From: Actinomycetota bacterium
Lineage (GTDB): Bacteria > Actinomycetota > Actinomycetes > Actinomycetales > Cellulomonadaceae
Length of the DNA stretch: 6,181 bases
NCBI GenBank assembly: GCA_018898235.1
Contig: JAHIJU010000084.1
Location: 1 to 6,181 of the forward strand
Direction: 5' to 3'
The position numbers were made by a program, and so were the translations under genes. The notes under the pieces are model-generated. The model ran no database searches. It was given only the letters and a program-made list of their open reading frames with translations, and was not told the DNA's origin. Positions 5,050 through 6,181 of this stretch are shown here, one piece after another; the stretch's first letter is position 1; every line of letters begins with the position of its first letter.

Positions 5050-6181
5050 CACCCCTCCAGCACCATGCACTGCAGGACGCGCCCGGCCCGCACCGTGCGC
5101 TCGGCCTCGCTCACCACGACGTACGCGTCGGCGTGCGCGACATCGGCCAGCGACGGGCTGTCCGGGTCACCCAGCACGGTCGCCTCATAGCCGACGTCGG
5201 GATCGCCCACGACGGTCGCAGGCACGAACTGACGGATCCCGGCCGGGGACGTCCAGTCCCGGCCGATCTCGGCCGCGACCGACGGGCGGAACACCATCGC
5301 CCTCCCGGACATGGTGCGCAGCGCCGGCCGCACGAACACCTCGAAGGAGACCAGCGCGGCCACCGGGTGCCCGGGCAGGGCGAACACCGGCACCGCACGG
5401 TCGCTCCCCATGGCCGATCCGAGCGTGCCGAACCCCTGCCGGCGACCCGGCGTCATCGCCACCTGGTCGAGCCGCACATCGCCGAGCACCGCCAGGACGT
5501 CCTTCACGGTGTCGTTCGCGAGCTCCGAGAGGCCGCCGGTCACCACCACCAGATCGGCGCGCACCAGCTGGTCCTCGATCGACTCGCGCAGCCCCGCGCG
5601 GTCGTCCGGGAGGATCGGCGCGCGCACCGGAGCACCGCCCGCGTCCCGCACCGCGGCCTCCAGCGCGTACCGGTCGGCCTCGTGGACGAAGCCCGGGCCG
5701 GCGGCGGTCCCCGGTTCCTTGAGCTCGTCACCGACGGCCAGCAGCACCACCCGGGGCGTGGGGTGCACGGTCAGCCGGTGGCGGCCCAGCGCGGCGGCCA
5801 GGCCGAGCTGGCGGGAGCCGAGGCGTGTGCCGGCGGCCAGCACCACGTCCCCGCCACGTGCGTCGAGCCCGGCCGGACGCACATGCTGACCGGGGCGCAC
5901 GTCGTGCGGAACCGTGACGACGACGGCGCCGTGGTCGGTCTGCTCGATCGGGACCACCGCATCGGCACCCAGCGGCAGGGGCGCACCCGAGGCGATGCGG
6001 ACCGCCTGGCCCGGGACCAGTCGCAGCGGGCCACCCGTCCCGGGGCGCACATCGTGCACCACGGGCAGGGTCCCCACCCCCGGCACCTGGGCGTCCACCG
6101 AGGCCAGGGCGTACCCGTCGCACGCGGCCACGGAGAACGGCGGCAGATCGGCGGGCGCCACGACGTCGGCGGCCAGCACGC
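5049..6181 (-). CDS. glp: Gephyrin-like MoeA paralogue Glp (molybdotransferase family), N terminus outside window
   Basis: The last 376 codons are present; by comparison with E. coli MoeA about 40 N-terminal residues are missing beyond the right edge. Fragment numbering starts at 6179. Present are MoeA domains II/I (DLPPFSVAACDGYAL, 11-25; RIASGAPLP, 61-69), the MoCF-like domain III (about 143-290, with VGDELKEPG, TGGLSELANDTVK at 214-226, and LPGHP at 268-272) and domain IV to the end. MoeA inserts molybdate into molybdopterin. Here several acidic residues known from MoeA are kept (CDG, GLD, GDE, PDD, ND), but the Lys-containing stretch WKLAIKPGKP of E. coli aligns with DQVAMTPGRR, losing the lysines. 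The neighbours are rimJ and sepX, not Moco genes, so this is the Glp type, reported in Corynebacterium to bind FtsZ and act in division. The stop overlaps the rimJ start. Moco synthesis cannot be excluded. Confidence 0.9.
   Translation of the reverse strand, partial: VLAADVVAPADLPPFSVAACDGYALASVDAQVPGVGTLPVVHDVRPGTGGPLRLVPGQAVRIASGAPLPLGADAVVPIEQTDHGAVVVTVPHDVRPGQHVRPAGLDARGGDVVLAAGTRLGSRQLGLAAALGRHRLTVHPTPRVVLLAVGDELKEPGTAAGPGFVHEADRYALEAAVRDAGGAPVRAPILPDDRAGLRESIEDQLVRADLVVVTGGLSELANDTVKDVLAVLGDVRLDQVAMTPGRRQGFGTLGSAMGSDRAVPVFALPGHPVAALVSFEVFVRPALRTMSGRAMVFRPSVAAEIGRDWTSPAGIRQFVPATVVGDPDVGYEATVLGDPDSPSLADVAHADAYVVVSEAERTVRAGRVLQCMVLEG

Overview
This is very GC-rich DNA with almost every third codon position G or C, which fits a high-GC actinobacterium. 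Gene content supports that: an actinobacterial protein O-mannosyltransferase tail, and the actinobacteria-specific trio of a gephyrin-like MoeA paralogue (Glp), a RimJ-type acetyltransferase and the membrane protein SepX/GlpR. A member of the Pseudonocardiales is a guess only; nothing in the window fixes the genus.

Layout, left to right. The 3' end of a protein mannosyltransferase gene (plus strand) enters from the left edge. It converges, with a 10-base gap, on a minus-strand pair: a SLC10A7/YfeH-type (SBF-like) transporter followed 30 bases later by a cytoplasmic family 20 beta-N-acetylhexosaminidase. Upstream of that pair, on the same strand, lie a 12-bp hairpin terminator and a tRNA-Ala(CGC) gene with its own candidate promoter. 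Next come, still on the minus strand and read from the right edge, glp (5' end outside the window), rimJ (start codon overlapping the glp stop as TGATG), a long stable hairpin, and sepX/glpR.

How the genes work together. Glp and SepX/GlpR homologues in Corynebacterium and Streptomyces are reported as division-site proteins: Glp binds FtsZ, and GlpR is its membrane partner. The Glp here keeps the MoeA fold motifs but has lost lysines that are conserved in molybdenum-inserting MoeA, which fits a structural or divisome role. rimJ is coupled to glp. sepX looks separately expressed: a strong hairpin follows the rimJ stop, and a TANNNT -10 element sits exactly 6 bases before the sepX GTG, predicting a leaderless mRNA. 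The transporter and hexosaminidase may form a small amino-sugar-related unit, but the transporter's substrate cannot be read from sequence.

No insertion sequence, CRISPR array, phage gene or sign of recent transfer was seen. Coding density is high; the longest stretches without a gene are about 158 bases (4280-4437) and about 160 bases (2820-2980).
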